This document shows, piece by piece, positions 11,118 through 22,970 of a stretch of DNA of 64,000 nucleotides. The position numbers and the translations under genes are program-made. The notes below the pieces were generated by a model. It searched no databases. It was not told the origin of the DNA and was given only the letters and a program-made list of their open reading frames with translations. Numbering within the stretch: the stretch's first letter is position 1; every line of letters starts with the position of its first letter. This DNA comes from Ovis canadensis (taxonomy: Eukaryota > Chordata > Mammalia > Artiodactyla > Bovidae), in the NCBI RefSeq assembly GCF_042477335.2, contig NC_091247.1:17408501-17472500 (forward strand), in the 5' to 3' direction.

Positions 11118-13389
11118 CCAAAATATACTAGACAGGATATATTAAAGTAGAATCTATCTGCAAAGTACACTGAAGATAGAAATGGATAATACATCCAAGA
11201 AGAGGCAGTATTCTCCTACTGGACTTTCAACTGTGTGTGGATACTGAGAAATATGTTCTTGGACTTATGTAATTTTTCATGCTGTGTGTTAAATCCAATG
11301 GCTTCAAAAATGACAATAAAAAAATTCTGGATACTCTTATATTACCTGCCCCTTCAAGGATCCCAGGACTTTGGCTGACTATGAAATGAACCAAGATACA
11401 ACCAAGAAAACAAAAATAAATGAATAATAATAAACTCAGACCCACCTCCTTTTACTCAGCAGAGGTACCATGTGAGTAACCAGAGGTCACATGCTTGCTC
11501 AATGTGTGTGCAGACTGGAACACTGTAAATATTTGATTTTTTTTTCAATCCTCCTTCACCTCTATTCCAATTCAGAGACTTCCAGTTTACAAAGTAGAAA
11601 AAGGAAAATTGAAAAGAGGTACAAATAGAGGATCCTTGTATCTTGGGATATTGCCCTCTCTGAAGAATTTTGTTTTTTAATTAAAAAAAAAAAAAAGAAA
11701 GAAACAACTAAACAGTGGCAGAAAGAGTTCATGCAGTTAGTGTTGACTTTCCCATAAAATTCACCCCCCAGAGGAATTTCAGACTGCTTCTAACTCTCTG
11801 CCATGGTCAGGGCTGACCAGTTGGAAGATTCGAAATCAAGCTAGTTCTTCAATCCCTGCATACAAGAGGAAGAAGTAAAAATTGAGGATGCTGACGACCT
11901 GGGTGTGGCACAAAATTGGCCATGAATCTGCATGGAGCCTTCTCACTAAAGCAGCCGAGAGAGGGCCAGGGAGAGAAGGAAAATGTGATGTGGGAGAAGC
12001 CACCTGCGGGCAGCAGTCCCCTCAAGACTGCAACTCAGGAGTCTGGGGGACCCTTACTCGGGAGGTGGCTGAGAGACAGAGCACTGGGCCCCAGCTGAGC
12101 TCACCTTGCTCCTGAGGCCGAGCGGGATGCACCTGAGTAAATGCCAGCTTACCAACGCTACCCTCTTCCTGTTTAGTCATCCAACAAGGAGAAAAAAAGT
12201 GAAAAGTTGGCAATAAAAAAAATATTTTGTTAATGACACTGAAGGCTTTACGTGTTTATTCATTGCTTTGCCCTTTGACCAAATAACTGAAACTATCTTT
12301 GTTTCCTATGAATTACAGATTTTCTTTATTTTTTCTCCTCTTCTAAAGAAACTCATTTTGGTAACCCAAAACATTAAAAAAAATACTGTGTATCTCCAAA
12401 ACACTTTATATTTTAAGTTGTCTCATATGCGATCAAATAGAGATTTCTAAAATGCACTTAAAATATGTATTAAATCATTTCAAGGTGATTTTAGAAAGTA
12501 AAAAACTGAGTGAAATATTATTAAGTTTTAAATAAAAAATAGGTCAGAATGTTCCAGTGAATGAAAAAGACAAGGATGAATATAATCAGAACTAACTGAA
12601 ACAAAACAGAAAAACAGTCCACAGATAATTCAGAGATTATACTCAGACCAATATATTAAGATATATATATATCAAATTATAATGAAATATAATTCAAAGA
12701 TAATACTTAGATTATATGTTAGATATCCCAAGATAATAAACTGAAAAATCTACTACACTCAATAAATTAGTTACAGAAAATAACTAGGTAAAAAGCAGAT
12801 ACAAAAAATTCAAATATTTTCTTAGAAGTTAGCCATAAGTTTTTAGAAAATAACTTTTTAAAATAACTACACTGAGACAAAGAATAGAAATGTGAAGTAC
12901 CTAGCTATAAATTTGGCAGTATTTATTTATAAATTGTAAAAAAAAACCAATGAAAAAACAAAAATATTCCAGTGCTCTGTATAAGATATGTGAATACACT
13001 GAATGTAATTATTTTGCAGATGGGAAAATGGAATAATATAAACTCTAAAAAAATAATCCTTTAAAAATGTCCTATAATTAATTAGGTGATTAAGATAAGT
13101 CAAGCCCAAACTTTAATGGGAGAACTAGCTATGCAAACATGATAAACCACAAACCATGCTCTTTGCCCCAAGTGGAGAACAAGGCAAAAATAAGAAAAAG
13201 ATAAGATTTAAGAGCTGACTGATGTGTGTAGGGTGGGCAGGGGGTGGATTGTTTAAAATAATATACTAACGCATTCTTGAAGTTTATTTTTATTTTTTAA
13301 ACAATTTTAGTTATGCATCTGTGTCTGTCATTTGCAACTGAAAATGGATAGTTATAATTAATTAATGTAGAACATAAAGTCTAGCCTTT
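11118..13389. other. Unique, then AT-rich sequence
   Basis: 11.74-12.2 kb is a GC-moderate unique block; from about 12.23 kb the sequence becomes strongly AT-rich, with a (TA)n run near 12661-12672 and poly-A near 11683-11696. No gene, RNA or named repeat is supported. Confidence 0.45.
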
Positions 13390-13562
13390 TTAGCAGCAGG
13401 AACTTTTGTGATGTTCTGTACTGTCTAATATGATATGGTTATTGAACACTTGAAATGTGGCTCATGCAGCTGAGAAACTGAATTTTTAATTTTATTTAAA
13501 TTTAATTAATTTAAATTTAAATTATACGGCCAGTGGCTAGTGTTTTGGACAGTGTGGCTCTA
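13390..13562. repeat. hAT-type short DNA transposon relic
   Basis: I recognise a widespread mammalian short hAT element by 'cttgaaatgtggctcatgca', the central aatttaattaatttaaattt block and 'ccagtggctagtgttttgga'. I am not certain of its name (MER1/MER3-like) and so give none. Confidence 0.65.
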
Positions 13563-13931
13563 ATATAACAAAAGCTACATGAATTGAAATAATAAAACAC
13601 ATTTTTGCATGACAAATTAGAAATATATTTGGAAATATGTTAATGGTGGGACCATGAATTGTAAAGAGAATTCTAACAATTTACCTGTTAGAGCACAAAT
13701 TAGCCCAAACTTCTCTTAAAATAATTTGTCAATTTGTGTCAAATCCGTAACTTTGGTCCAATAAGTTCAGAAACTTCTAGAAATCTATCTACCAAACTAG
13801 TCAGAAATACTGATAATATATAATGCATGAAAATTATTGATATGTCATTTACAGTTTTTTTTTGAGATACATTTAAATGAGTAAACAATGAAAATATGGG
13901 TACTTGGAGATTAACTCTTATGTGAGTGACT
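13563..13931. other. AT-rich sequence, no gene seen
   Basis: Nothing recognisable. Confidence 0.35.
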
Positions 13932-14133
13932 GATAGTTGCTCAGTTGTGTCTGACTCTTTGAGATCCTATGGACTGTAGCCTGCCAGGCTCCTCTGTTCA
14001 TGGAATTCTCCAGGCAAGAATACTGGGGTGGATTGCCATTTCCTTCTCCAGGGGATCTTCCTGACTCAGGGATTGAACATGGGTCTCCTGTATTGCAGGC
14101 AGATTCTTTACCATCTGAGACACCAGGGAAGCC
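13932..14133 (-). mobile_element. Bov-tA SINE
   Basis: A complete reverse-oriented copy from gttgctcagttgtgtctg to the head 'caccagggaagcc'. Confidence 0.9.
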
Positions 14134-14157
14134 TACTATTAGGAGACGTTCCTAAGT

Positions 14158-14309
14158 ATAAAAACAGACCAGCTTGGTGCATGGGGATGACCCAGAGGGA
14201 TGTTGTGGGGAGGGAGGTGGGAGGGGGGGGTCATGTTTGGGAATGCATGTAAGAATTAAAGATTTTAAAATAAAAAAAAATAAATAAAATAAATAAAAAC
14301 AGACCAGCT
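14158..14309 (+). mobile_element. L1-BT 3'-end insertion with 17-bp TSD
   Basis: An insert of only about 118 bases (14175-14292) consists of the G-rich L1-BT 3' UTR, 'catgtttgggaatgcatgta', 'agaattaaagattttaaaat' and an A-rich tail. A perfect 17-bp duplication, ataaaaacagaccagct, lies at 14158-14174 and 14293-14309. The G-runs at 14207-14231 could form a quadruplex. Confidence 0.93.
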
Positions 14310-14624
14310 AAAAAGTATCAGCAGATACATGCTTGACTTTATCTTAAAATCTATAGACAATACATTAGAATATGTAATGAGTTCATACACCTTTTCCAAA
14401 GGAATACCTGAAACAGAAGTAACAATACAGTTATAAATGACAATCATCAATCAGGTGAAATAATTTAGATGAAGCTTATTTCTCTCAAAGAGGTGGGGAT
14501 TGGGAAAGTAAGTGGTCAGGAAGGAAATGTAATGTGCTTTTAACTTTGTATGAATAACAATGTTCAGTTCCATGTTGCTGAACATGGTTCTGTTTTCCCC
14601 AAATAAATCCTCTACTTCAAAGTA

Positions 14625-15815
14625 CTGTCTGAATGCTTTATTAAAACTCTGCTTTCTGGCCTTTGTTTTGGAATCTGTTACTTTTGTTGCTGTCTCCTGA
14701 TTGCTGTCCTCTGAAGATCCTATTTCTTTCCCTCTGTGCCCTGTTACCTCAGTTGCCCTCAAGCTGTCCCCTGAAGCCTCAGTTGCCTTCTGGCTGTCCT
14801 TGGAAGTTGCAATATCGCTCCCGTGGTCCTTCTAGCTCTGGTTGCTCTGTGGCCGCAGAAATCTGCCAATGCCTTAAATCATGCCGCTTTTCCTATACTT
14901 ACTGATCCAGTAGGAATATCAAAGCAAACACTCTGCTTTCCTTTGAGAAAGACCATTCCCTTCACTTTGGAATCAATATCCTCACCCAGTTGCTCTTTAA
15001 GTTCTTTCTAAGCATAATTAATGTTTGACATTTCCATGGAGCACTGCAAGATCGTAGTCACAAAGCCTGCATCCCAGTTGCTCAAGGAATGCTGGTCTAC
15101 CGACGTGGCACTGGAAGTGTGGGCCAGGGCGGCTGCCAGGGCTTCTAGGCTCCCTTCTCTTCAGTCAGCTTCTTGGCTGACTGCTTGAAGTGACCAATCA
15201 CAGTGGGAGGCACCGAGTCCAAGAACCTTATGACATCTTCCCTAGAAGATTTTATTATCTCTGCTGCAGAAGGAACACCTATTTGCTTAAATTTAATTCC
15301 CGGTTTTTGCTCCCCTTGGGGTCACTAGTATTCTTCCTTGTTCTGATAAAAGTAAATGCAAACCCTGGTCCTCCCAGCTCCACCTGCTCACCCAAAATGA
15401 CGAATGTAGGACTCCATTTCCTTTGGTGGAGGACTTTGAACAACCAGCCTCGGGGATGTCTAAACTATGTGCAGCAACATTAGTTGCAAAGAAAACTCCA
15501 GAATTACCATTTCTAAAACCTTTCAGGATGATTTCCCTTTGCTTCTGTGGAATTTCTCCGTGTAATGACTGGGCATCCTGCCTTATGACCGCATTTTGTG
15601 ACAACTCCTGGGCTTCTTTCTTCATTTCACAAAATATGATAGTGCTCCCCTGATAACCACTGTACACTGGGATCATGTTCTCAGTAACTGCTGCCCTCTG
15701 AATCCAGTGACACTTGATAGCCAGCAGCTCTACAATTATTGCCATTTTCTGTGTCTTTTTACCAAATCAGGCCCACTTGTTCATATGTAGGTTTCATTAA
15801 CACTTATACATGAAT
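14625..15815 (-). pseudogene. DDX21: DDX21 processed pseudogene (nucleolar RNA helicase)
   Basis: The minus strand encodes, without introns, the second helicase lobe, the GUCT region and the C-terminal tail of DDX21, a nucleolar DEAD-box RNA helicase. A 150-codon open frame (15293-15745) covers the start of the preserved part, with [19 protein letters not shown] and [13 protein letters not shown] clearly visible. Helicase motif V has lost its Arg-Gly (AHSLD), and motif VI is destroyed, with a TGA within it near 15370. Further down, reading through frameshifts, the GUCT segment ([15 protein letters not shown]) and several FRGQ-type repeats characteristic of DDX21 rather than DDX50 are visible, ending in SFNKAFRQ at about 14625. 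The usual stop seems lost. The 5' half (DEAD motif) is absent, which fits 5' truncation during L1-mediated retroposition. No poly-A was identified; 14310-14624 may be 3' UTR. Confidence 0.88.
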
Positions 15816-16939
15816 TTAAAGTCAAATTTTGGGGAATTATCCCTTAAATTGTAAAGCATTCACTATGTAGCATATTTCTTAAAAAGATACAATGATGTGC
15901 CCACTTTGGAATAAATTAAACACATAATATTATTACCTATCAGTTTTTCAAAATATCTTAATTGATATATATGGAATAATAAAACTTGCTTAATTCACAT
16001 TTTTTCATTATTCATTTAAAAAGTCTTCAGTAAAAAGAAACAAACTGCAATAGCACTCTGAATGAAAATAAGCTCTCAAATATTAATAGCAATTTGCAGT
16101 TCACAAAGTATATTCATATGCATTATTTTTTACCCTTCAGCAGACTGTAAAGATAAAGCTCAGTGGAACTAATTTATTTGATCAAATTATACATTTTTCA
16201 AGCAGTATAGCCCAAAAGAGACATTAGCTGTTATATTTAAACTAATGTTAAGCTTAGTAAGGTCTCAGAGGTGGAGTCTTTCAGTTCCTGAATTTGAATC
16301 TTCTTATAAACTACAATAATCTGGTAAATAATTAAGTGCCCTGGAAAGAAACTGCACTGTCAATTTAGAGAGTTGATTTCATTTTGCAGCAGAAAGGATT
16401 CTCTTGACTTTCCTGTCTTTGGAGAGATGTTCAATTAATCCACAGAGACCATGTTTTGTGCAAGTTTCCTAGCCTGAGAATAAGAAAACTCCTCTGAGGA
16501 TAAGACAAAATGATAAAATAGATTCAGATCCAGACATACAGATTGTCTTGTGCACACTGCCCTTGTGTTTATTAAGTGGAGAGTTTATTCCCAATTCAGC
16601 CAGAACACTTAACTCTTTCACGCAATTAAAATAGAAACTAGATTAATCACCCGAATCACATTAATCTCTGAGGGTGATCAACATATTTTTAGAAAGAGAT
16701 TTACCCCATCAGTATACTGTGTGAACAAATTTACTAATAAAGAAAAACTTAGGACTATTATGGTACTGCACTAAAATAACTCAAGATATTTAATGAAAAT
16801 TGTCTCTGGAGTTTTCCCAAATAGTAACACTGACTTGTTCTGATGTTAAGTCCAGACTCGAAACAGAGATTTGTTTCAAGGCTCAACTTATTCTGTGATT
16901 GACTGTTAAGATGAGGCGAGATGATGGAGAGCAGGTGGC
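15816..16939. other. AT-rich sequence, no gene seen
   Basis: About 1.1 kb of AT-rich DNA without recognisable features. Confidence 0.4.
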
Positions 16940-17045
16940 TGAACTTTGCCACATCACAAATGAGAACACAGAGCAAGGAGGTAGCTGTCCCAGGTCATCC
17001 AGCTGTTGTTAGAGATGCCACTGGGAACCAGCTCTTCTAAATCCC
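16940..17045 (-). repeat. Possible MIR remnant
   Basis: The order 'ccacatcacaaatgagaaca', 'tagctgtcccaggtcatcca' and 'gccactgggaaccag' resembles antisense MIR. It is weak. Confidence 0.45.
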
Positions 17046-17117
17046 TGCTTGATGTTAGTTACTGAAACCCATTCATAGGAGCAAATGTAGACGAATCTAT
17101 CTTTCCTAAATTTGCCT

Positions 17118-17304
17118 AAAGTGAAAGTGGAAGTCGCTAGTTGTGTCCAACTCTTTGCCACCCCATGGACTACACATCCCATGGAATTCTCTAGGCCAGA
17201 ATACTGGAGTGGATAGCCTTTCCCTTCTCCAGCAGAATCTTCCCAACCCAGGGATCAATCCCAGGTCTCCTGCATTGCAAGCGGATTCTTTACCAGCTGA
17301 GTTA
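17118..17304 (-). mobile_element. Bov-tA SINE, head-truncated
   Basis: Reverse-oriented copy from tcgctagttgtgtccaac to 'ttaccagctgagtt'; the last bases of the tRNA-derived head are missing. Confidence 0.88.
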
Positions 17305-17349
17305 AATGTATTTTCAATCAACTCTCTAATTAAATATACAGCTTGAGGC

Positions 17350-17710
17350 TTCACAACTGTGATGCTGGAGAAGAGTCTTGAGCGTTCCATGGACAGCAAG
17401 ACGATCAAGCCAGTCAATTCTAAAGAAAAATAACCCTGATATTCACTGGAAGGACTGATGCTGAAGCTGAAGCTCCAAGACTTTGGCCACCTGATGTGAA
17501 GAGCCAACTCATTAGAAAAGACTTTGATTCTGGGGAAAATTGAGGGCAGGAGGAGAAGAGGGAAACAGAGGGTGAGATGGTTGAATGGAATCATCCACTC
17601 AATGGACATCAGTTTGAGCAAACTCCGGGAGATAGTGAAGGACAGGGAAGCCTGGGGTGCTGCAGTCCATGGGGTTGCAAAAGAGTGAGACACTACTGAA
17701 CAACAACAAC
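17350..17710 (+). mobile_element. BovB LINE 3' portion
   Basis: The final about 360 bases of BovB are present, with landmarks 'agaagagtcttgagcgttcc', 'ggactgatgctgaagctgaa', 'ggttgaatggaatcatccac' and a (caa)n-like tail after 17699. Confidence 0.9.
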
Positions 17711-18912
17711 GACAAACCAAAAATACCTGTTTCCTCAGTTCTCTTGCACTATACCTTTGGAGGGGATGCAGACATTGAAAGTCTCTGATACCACATTTCA
17801 AGGAAAAAAAAAAAGTCAGTGAACAATGTTAATAGGTTGGTATTCATGTTCTTTCTCCCATTTTCACAGAACAGACCTGTTTCTATATCCTCAGAATGTC
17901 TTCTTAAATAATAATAAACGTTATTCTTCAAATTTGTAGAGTGCTTTGCATATCCATCCCATTTTACAGGACTTTGTTTTCATATATAGAAAACTAAAAC
18001 AGAAAAGTGGTTTGGAAATAGAGCACTGCTGTAAAAAAGACCTAAAGCATGAGTTGTTGGGTTTTTCATGGGGCAAAGGGGGAGGCTGGAAGGATAATGA
18101 GGAGCTTATTGATGAAGGCAGGAAGTGCAAGGATAAAACTGATACCAGAGGCTTAAAAGATGGTGCTCCATGTTTTGTAGTAATGAAACAAGTGTTAAAA
18201 CAACTGTTTGCATTTACCTGAGAAAAAATAATGCACCAAATTAACCTGCACATGCAGATAACATTTCTAGGCAGAATATTGCAAGTGCCAATTGGCTTCT
18301 GTTAGTTACATATGATAAGATATGGAAAGACAGAATTTAGCTAAAGAGAGAACTATTCAATATGCGAACAGAATTTCCAATCCAGACTTACAAGGTCAAA
18401 AAATAAAACTGTTTAATATTTCCAGGCTCTCCAGCAGGCACAAGACTCTCAAATGAAAAGTGGCTTCAGGGTAAAGAATAAATCAAAGATTCAGTCATAA
18501 GACCCTTTGTTTAGACCTCAGACTAATAAATTCTCTCAACTAGGAAGAAGCACTTCTAAAAATCTCAAAAGTGTTATTTCACTGCAATTATATACTTGGA
18601 CAAAAGTTGAGAGAGTTCTCTTGAAAAGAATTATAGTCATGACTTCTGGGACATGGAGTGAATAACAACCAGATTTGTAGAAGGACCACAAAAAGTTTAA
18701 AGGTATTGCACAAGAATGGACTAAAGGGGCATAAATCATTAAAAAAGATAACTCTGGACCTCTCAATTTTCTACAGTCAAGAAGGAGTCTGAGAAAACTG
18801 GTCTGATGAGAACATGGGCTATTTCTTATGGGAAAGAAAGTGTTTCACAGGGAAGCATCCTGAGAGGGCAAAACCCCAAACCATGGAAAATCATGAATTG
18901 GAGAACTACTTT
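17711..18912. other. Unique sequence, no gene seen
   Basis: Overlapping frames of 110 codons (minus, 17921-18253) and 91 codons (plus, 17946-18221) occupy the same bases and neither resembles a known protein. A poly-A run lies at about 17803-17813. Confidence 0.4.
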
Positions 18913-19987
18913 TGAGGGACAGTTCAGTTCAGTTCAGTCGCTCAGTCATGTCCGACTCTTTGCCACCTCATGGACTGCAGCACGCTAGGCCGCCCTGTCC
19001 ATCACCAACTCCCGGAGCTTACTCAAACTCATGTCCATTATGTCGTGATGCCATGCAACCACCTCATCTTCTGTCACTTCCTTCTCCTCCCACCTTCAAT
19101 CTTTCCCAGCATCAGGGTCTTTTCCAATGAGTCAGCTCTTGGCAGCAGGTGGCCAAAGTATTGGAGCTTCAGCTTCAGCATCAGTCCTTCCAATGAGTAT
19201 TCTGTACCGATTTCCTTTAGGATGGACTGGTTGGATCTCCTTGCAGTCCAAGGGACTCTCAAGAGTCTTCTCCAACACCACAGTCCAAAAGCATCAATTC
19301 TTCAGTGCTCAGCTTTCTTTATAGTCCACCTCTCACATCCATACATGACTACTGGAAAAACCATAGCTTTGACTATAAGACCTCTGTCAGCAAAGTAATG
19401 TCTTTGCTTTTTAATATGCTGTCAAGGTTGTTCATAGCTTTTCTTCCAAGGAGCAAGTGTTTTTTAATTTCAAGGTGGCACTCAGCATCTGCAGTGACTT
19501 TGAAGCTCAAGAAAATAAAGTCTGTCACTGTTTCCATTGTTTCCCCATCAATTTTCCATGAAATGATGGGACTGGATACCACGATCTTTGTTTTTTGAAT
19601 GTTGAGTTTTAAGCCAGCTTTTTCACTCTCTTCTTTCACTTTTATCAAGAGGCTCTTTAGTTCTTTTTTGCTTTCTGTCATAAGGGCATACAGGTGGTGT
19701 CATCTGCATATCTGAGGTTATTGATATTTCTCGAGGCAATCTTGATTCCAGCTTGTGCTTCATCCAGCCTGGCATTTCACATGATGCACTCTGCATATAA
19801 GTTAAGTAAGCAGGGTGACAATATATAACCTTGACATACTCCTTTCCCAATTTGGAACCAGTCTGTTGTTCCATATCCAGTTCTAATGTTGCTTCTTGAC
19901 CTGCATACAGATTTCTCAAGAGGCAGGTCAGGTGGTCTGGTATTCCCATCTCTTGAAGAATTTTCCACAGTTTGTTGTGAGGGACAG
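18913..19987 (-). mobile_element. BovB LINE, 5'-truncated, 10-bp TSD
   Basis: About 1.05 kb of BovB (18923-19977) in reverse, covering the C-terminal reverse-transcriptase coding part and 3' end. A 10-bp duplication tgagggacag at 18913-18922 and 19978-19987 brackets it. The coding part is broken: frames at 19623-20003 and 19373-19681 lie in different registers, with the break near the palm motif at about 19680-19700, where an 8-base or so insertion (gcatacag) interrupts the sequence expected from the better copy at 57 kb. Confidence 0.93.
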
Positions 19988-20449
19988 AATTGGGCTTAAT
20001 CATAACTGGGCTTAACCTGCTGCCCTGATAGGTAATCAGCTGGATTTCAGAATTGCTATGGACCAGTGACCTTGGTGCTCCTGCCTCTACCCTTACTATT
20101 CAGTGCCCATTGCAGTTACCATGTCCCTCTCTTACCATTGTGTGTGTGTGAAAGGGAAATTGCATGTCTTTTTAATTTGCAACTCTCCAGATCAAAAAGA
20201 GAAGCATCCACAGAACCGGCACCATATCTAGGTCTGATATAGACCATGAGATCATGAATTTCAAACTCAGTGATGTGACTTGATGAGTCAGGGTGGGGGT
20301 CTTTTTAGGGCCTGAGAGTGTTTTGCATATATAGGGGTGTGAATCTTTGGAGCTGGACTGTAAACTGTTGCACAAATGGTACCTGGTGAACCAACACACC
20401 CCCGCCCCCCGCCCAGTACCCTACTCCCTTATATAATCAACTCTCAAAG
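19988..20449. other. Unique sequence with C-rich run
   Basis: A C-rich run at 20397-20415 and a short (GT)n at 20139-20150. No gene is recognised. Confidence 0.4.
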
Positions 20450-20810
20450 TTTCCGGCTTTGGCTATGTAAATTGCTCTGGCCATTGGGTATCAGAAGATA
20501 CATTTCAGACATAAGCTTAATAAGCTACTAATGTGTTGGGGTCTTGCCTTTCTGGAAAGCTGCTGCCGCCATGTGAGGAAGCCCAGCCCAGACCAGCCTT
20601 CTTAAGGATGGAACACTAAGCAGAGAAAGCCAGTCCCAAGCTATGCTCTAGATGAATGTTATCCTATAAGGAACCTCATGTGAATCCAGCAAAAGCAGCA
20701 CCAGCCAACCTGAAGAATCATGACAAATGATCAATCCTGATTAGGAACCCTAAGATCTGGGGCAGTTTCCTTCTCAGCAAGAGGTGACTAAAGCAGAATC
20801 TTTCTACAGC
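20450..20810 (+). mobile_element. MaLR (MLT1/MST-like) LTR remnant
   Basis: Old, non-coding LTR sequence of the ERVL-MaLR class: 'cataagcttaataagctac', 'gcctttctggaaagctgctg', 'gccatgtgaggaagcccag' and 'agaatcatgacaaatgatc' occur in the order I recall for such LTRs. No internal viral gene is associated with it. Boundaries are approximate. Confidence 0.65.
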
Positions 20811-20888
20811 AACAGAAGAAGATAGAATAAAATGAGTAACATCTTCAAAATCCTCATGGGAAGAATTATGTTTGACCTGAAATCCTAT

Positions 20889-21029
20889 TTGTACCTAAAG
20901 TGAAGTGAACGTGAAGTCCCCAGTCATGTCCGACTCTTTGCGACCCCATGGGCTAGTAGCCTACCAGGCTCCTTCCTCCATGGGATTCTCCAGGCAAGAG
21001 TACTGGAGTGGGTTGCCATTGTACCTAAA
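20889..21029 (-). mobile_element. Solo Bov-A monomer with 11-bp TSD
   Basis: A single Bov-A unit (20900-21018), reverse orientation, without the tRNA head of Bov-tA or the second monomer of Bov-A2. A perfect duplication ttgtacctaaa at 20889-20899 and 21019-21029 shows that it inserted in this form. Confidence 0.9.
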
Positions 21030-21318
21030 TCACCATTTAAACAAAAGCGTAGAATAACACCATCAGATAAATATGTTATCAAAATTTTGCTTCTCATGTA
21101 CTCTTTGTTGGAGGATGAATTTCAATAAATGAGGACTTAATCGCGGAAAAGGAAGAGATGGGTTCCAAGTAAAAAAATATTTAAACCAAAAGAAATAAAA
21201 AGGAAGTAGGCAAATTCCCAGGATGATCATAAAAGGAAAGGCCACAGGAACAGCTATGCACAGATCTAGCTCAGTATAGGGGGATGATTAAAAGATTCCT
21301 AATGAATGTCTTCATATT

Positions 21319-21592
21319 GTTGTTGTTCAGATGCTAAGTCGTTTCTACTCTTTGTGACCCCATGGACTGCAGCATGCCAGGCTTCCCTGTCCTTCACAAT
21401 CTTCCAGAGTTTGTTTGAACGCATGTCCATTGAGTCGGTGACGCCACCCAACCATCTCATCCTCTGTTGTCCCCTTCTCCTGCTGCCTTCAATCTTTCCC
21501 AGCATCAGGGTTTTTCAAAGAGTCAGCTCTTCCCATCAGGTGGTCAAAGTATTGGAGCTTCAGCTTTATCACCAGTGCTTCCAATTAATATT
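21319..21592 (-). mobile_element. BovB LINE 3' fragment
   Basis: The reverse-oriented terminal part runs from 'tgttgttgttcagatgctaa' through 'cccagcatcagggtttttca' to the 'cagtgcttccaattaatatt' region. The (tgt)n left edge is the complement of its 3' tail. Confidence 0.9.
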
Positions 21593-22496
21593 CATATGTA
21601 TATATATAGAGAGAGGAGTTTACCCTTCAGTTAGGAATATGTAGAATGCTATGACTACTTAGATTTCTAATTGGACAAAGGGATACAACATTAAAACAAA
21701 AAAGAAAAATTACAAAAAGGAAATCTAGCATCATGATGCACAGAAATCATCACTATTGAGGGAAGGGGGTTGTGAGGGTGTTGGTGTGAGGGTGCATGTC
21801 TGCATTAAGAGTGGGGATTGTCAGAGAGCTGATTTCTCATCTTACATTTTAGGAAGTCAGTAGATAATGCCTAAAAAGGAAAAAGCAAGGCATAGATGCA
21901 TATGGATGCCCTATAGAAACATGTGGGTTATCCCAGGAAAAATCAGCTAGCCAGGTTGAAATTGGCCCCCTCTATAAGGTGGGAATACAAGTGAGAGAGG
22001 TGGATAGAGTCTGCTGTTTCTGTTAGAAACATTACAAAGCTCCTTGACTCTAAAAACGATGTGCTTGAACATCTTCGACTACATTAAAAGAAAATTTTAT
22101 TATCTGAACATCTGCGTTTGTGATTAAAATTCACAATCACTACAGAAGTTAATGGTTCTTATTTTTTCTGGATGAGTCTATAGTCCAAGGATGCTTTGGG
22201 GAAAGGGATAAGAAATAATAGGAGGGTAGCACATGGCCCAGAAAATGGAAACTGTGGAAAGAATGGAGAACATTATCTTTAACAGTTTGTTTATTGCATG
22301 TCCAGGTTGAAGAGAGCACACTGCAGGGCATAGATACTCAGTGCAAGTTTCACGACCTTCTGGGGATAAAGGATGTAAGTGAGCAGTGGGAGAGATAGAT
22401 TCTGAGGATGGTCTCAGACTTCCCTTCTATGTCATCTTTTGCAGGATGGCTGAAATCTAAGCCATGAACAGAATTTATGCAAGTTGATCAGATGGA
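21593..22496. other. Unique sequence, no gene seen
   Basis: A (TA)n run near 21597-21610 and a GT-rich stretch near 21768-21800; otherwise nothing recognised. Confidence 0.4.
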
Positions 22497-22722
22497 AGGG
22501 GTTTCTCCAGTGGCTCAAAGGGGAAGAATCTCCTGCCAATGCAGGAGAGGCAGAAGATGTGGGTTCTATCCTTTGATCAGGAAAATCCCCTGGAGGAGGA
22601 AATGGCAACCCAGTCCGGTATTCTTGCCTGGGAAATCCCACGGACAGAGGACCCTGGCGGGCTACAGTCCATGGGGTCACAAAAGAGCAGGACATGGCCC
22701 ATCGACTAAACACCAACAACAA
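22497..22722 (+). mobile_element. Bov-tA SINE
   Basis: Forward copy from the tRNA-derived head (ggggtttctccagtggctca) to an AAC-rich tail (aacaccaacaacaaa). Confidence 0.9.
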
Positions 22723-22735
22723 ATGGAATACTATA

Positions 22736-22970
22736 AGGTCATGACAAAGGTGACAATTAGTAGCTCAGTCGTGTCCAACTCTTTGGGATCCCATGGACTG
22801 TAGCCCACCAGGCTCCTCTGTCCATGAATTCTCCAGGCAAGAATACTGGACTGGGTTGCCGTTTCCTCCTCCAGGGGATCTTCCTGACCCAGGGATTGAA
22901 TCCAAGTCTCCTGCATTGCAGGCAGATTCTTGACCATTTAAGCCACCATAAAAGCCCCATGAGGTCATGA
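22736..22970 (-). mobile_element. Bov-tA SINE with 9-bp TSD
   Basis: Reverse copy lying 14 bases from a forward copy, so the two form an inverted pair able to pair with each other. The duplication aggtcatga at 22736-22744 and 22962-22970 marks this insertion. Confidence 0.88.

Noticed and set aside
17106-17801. 231-codon minus-strand open frame
   Set aside because: It runs through a Bov-tA copy and a BovB 3' end in antisense; retroelement composition explains its length.
20450-20810. Possible endogenous retrovirus with internal genes
   Set aside because: Only an old MaLR-type LTR-like sequence is seen; no gag, pol or env-like frame lies beside it.
22497-22722. Possible tRNA gene from SINE heads with tRNA-like boxes
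   Set aside because: The tRNA-Glu-like sequence is the head of Bov-tA here and in every other copy; it lacks a mature tRNA structure.
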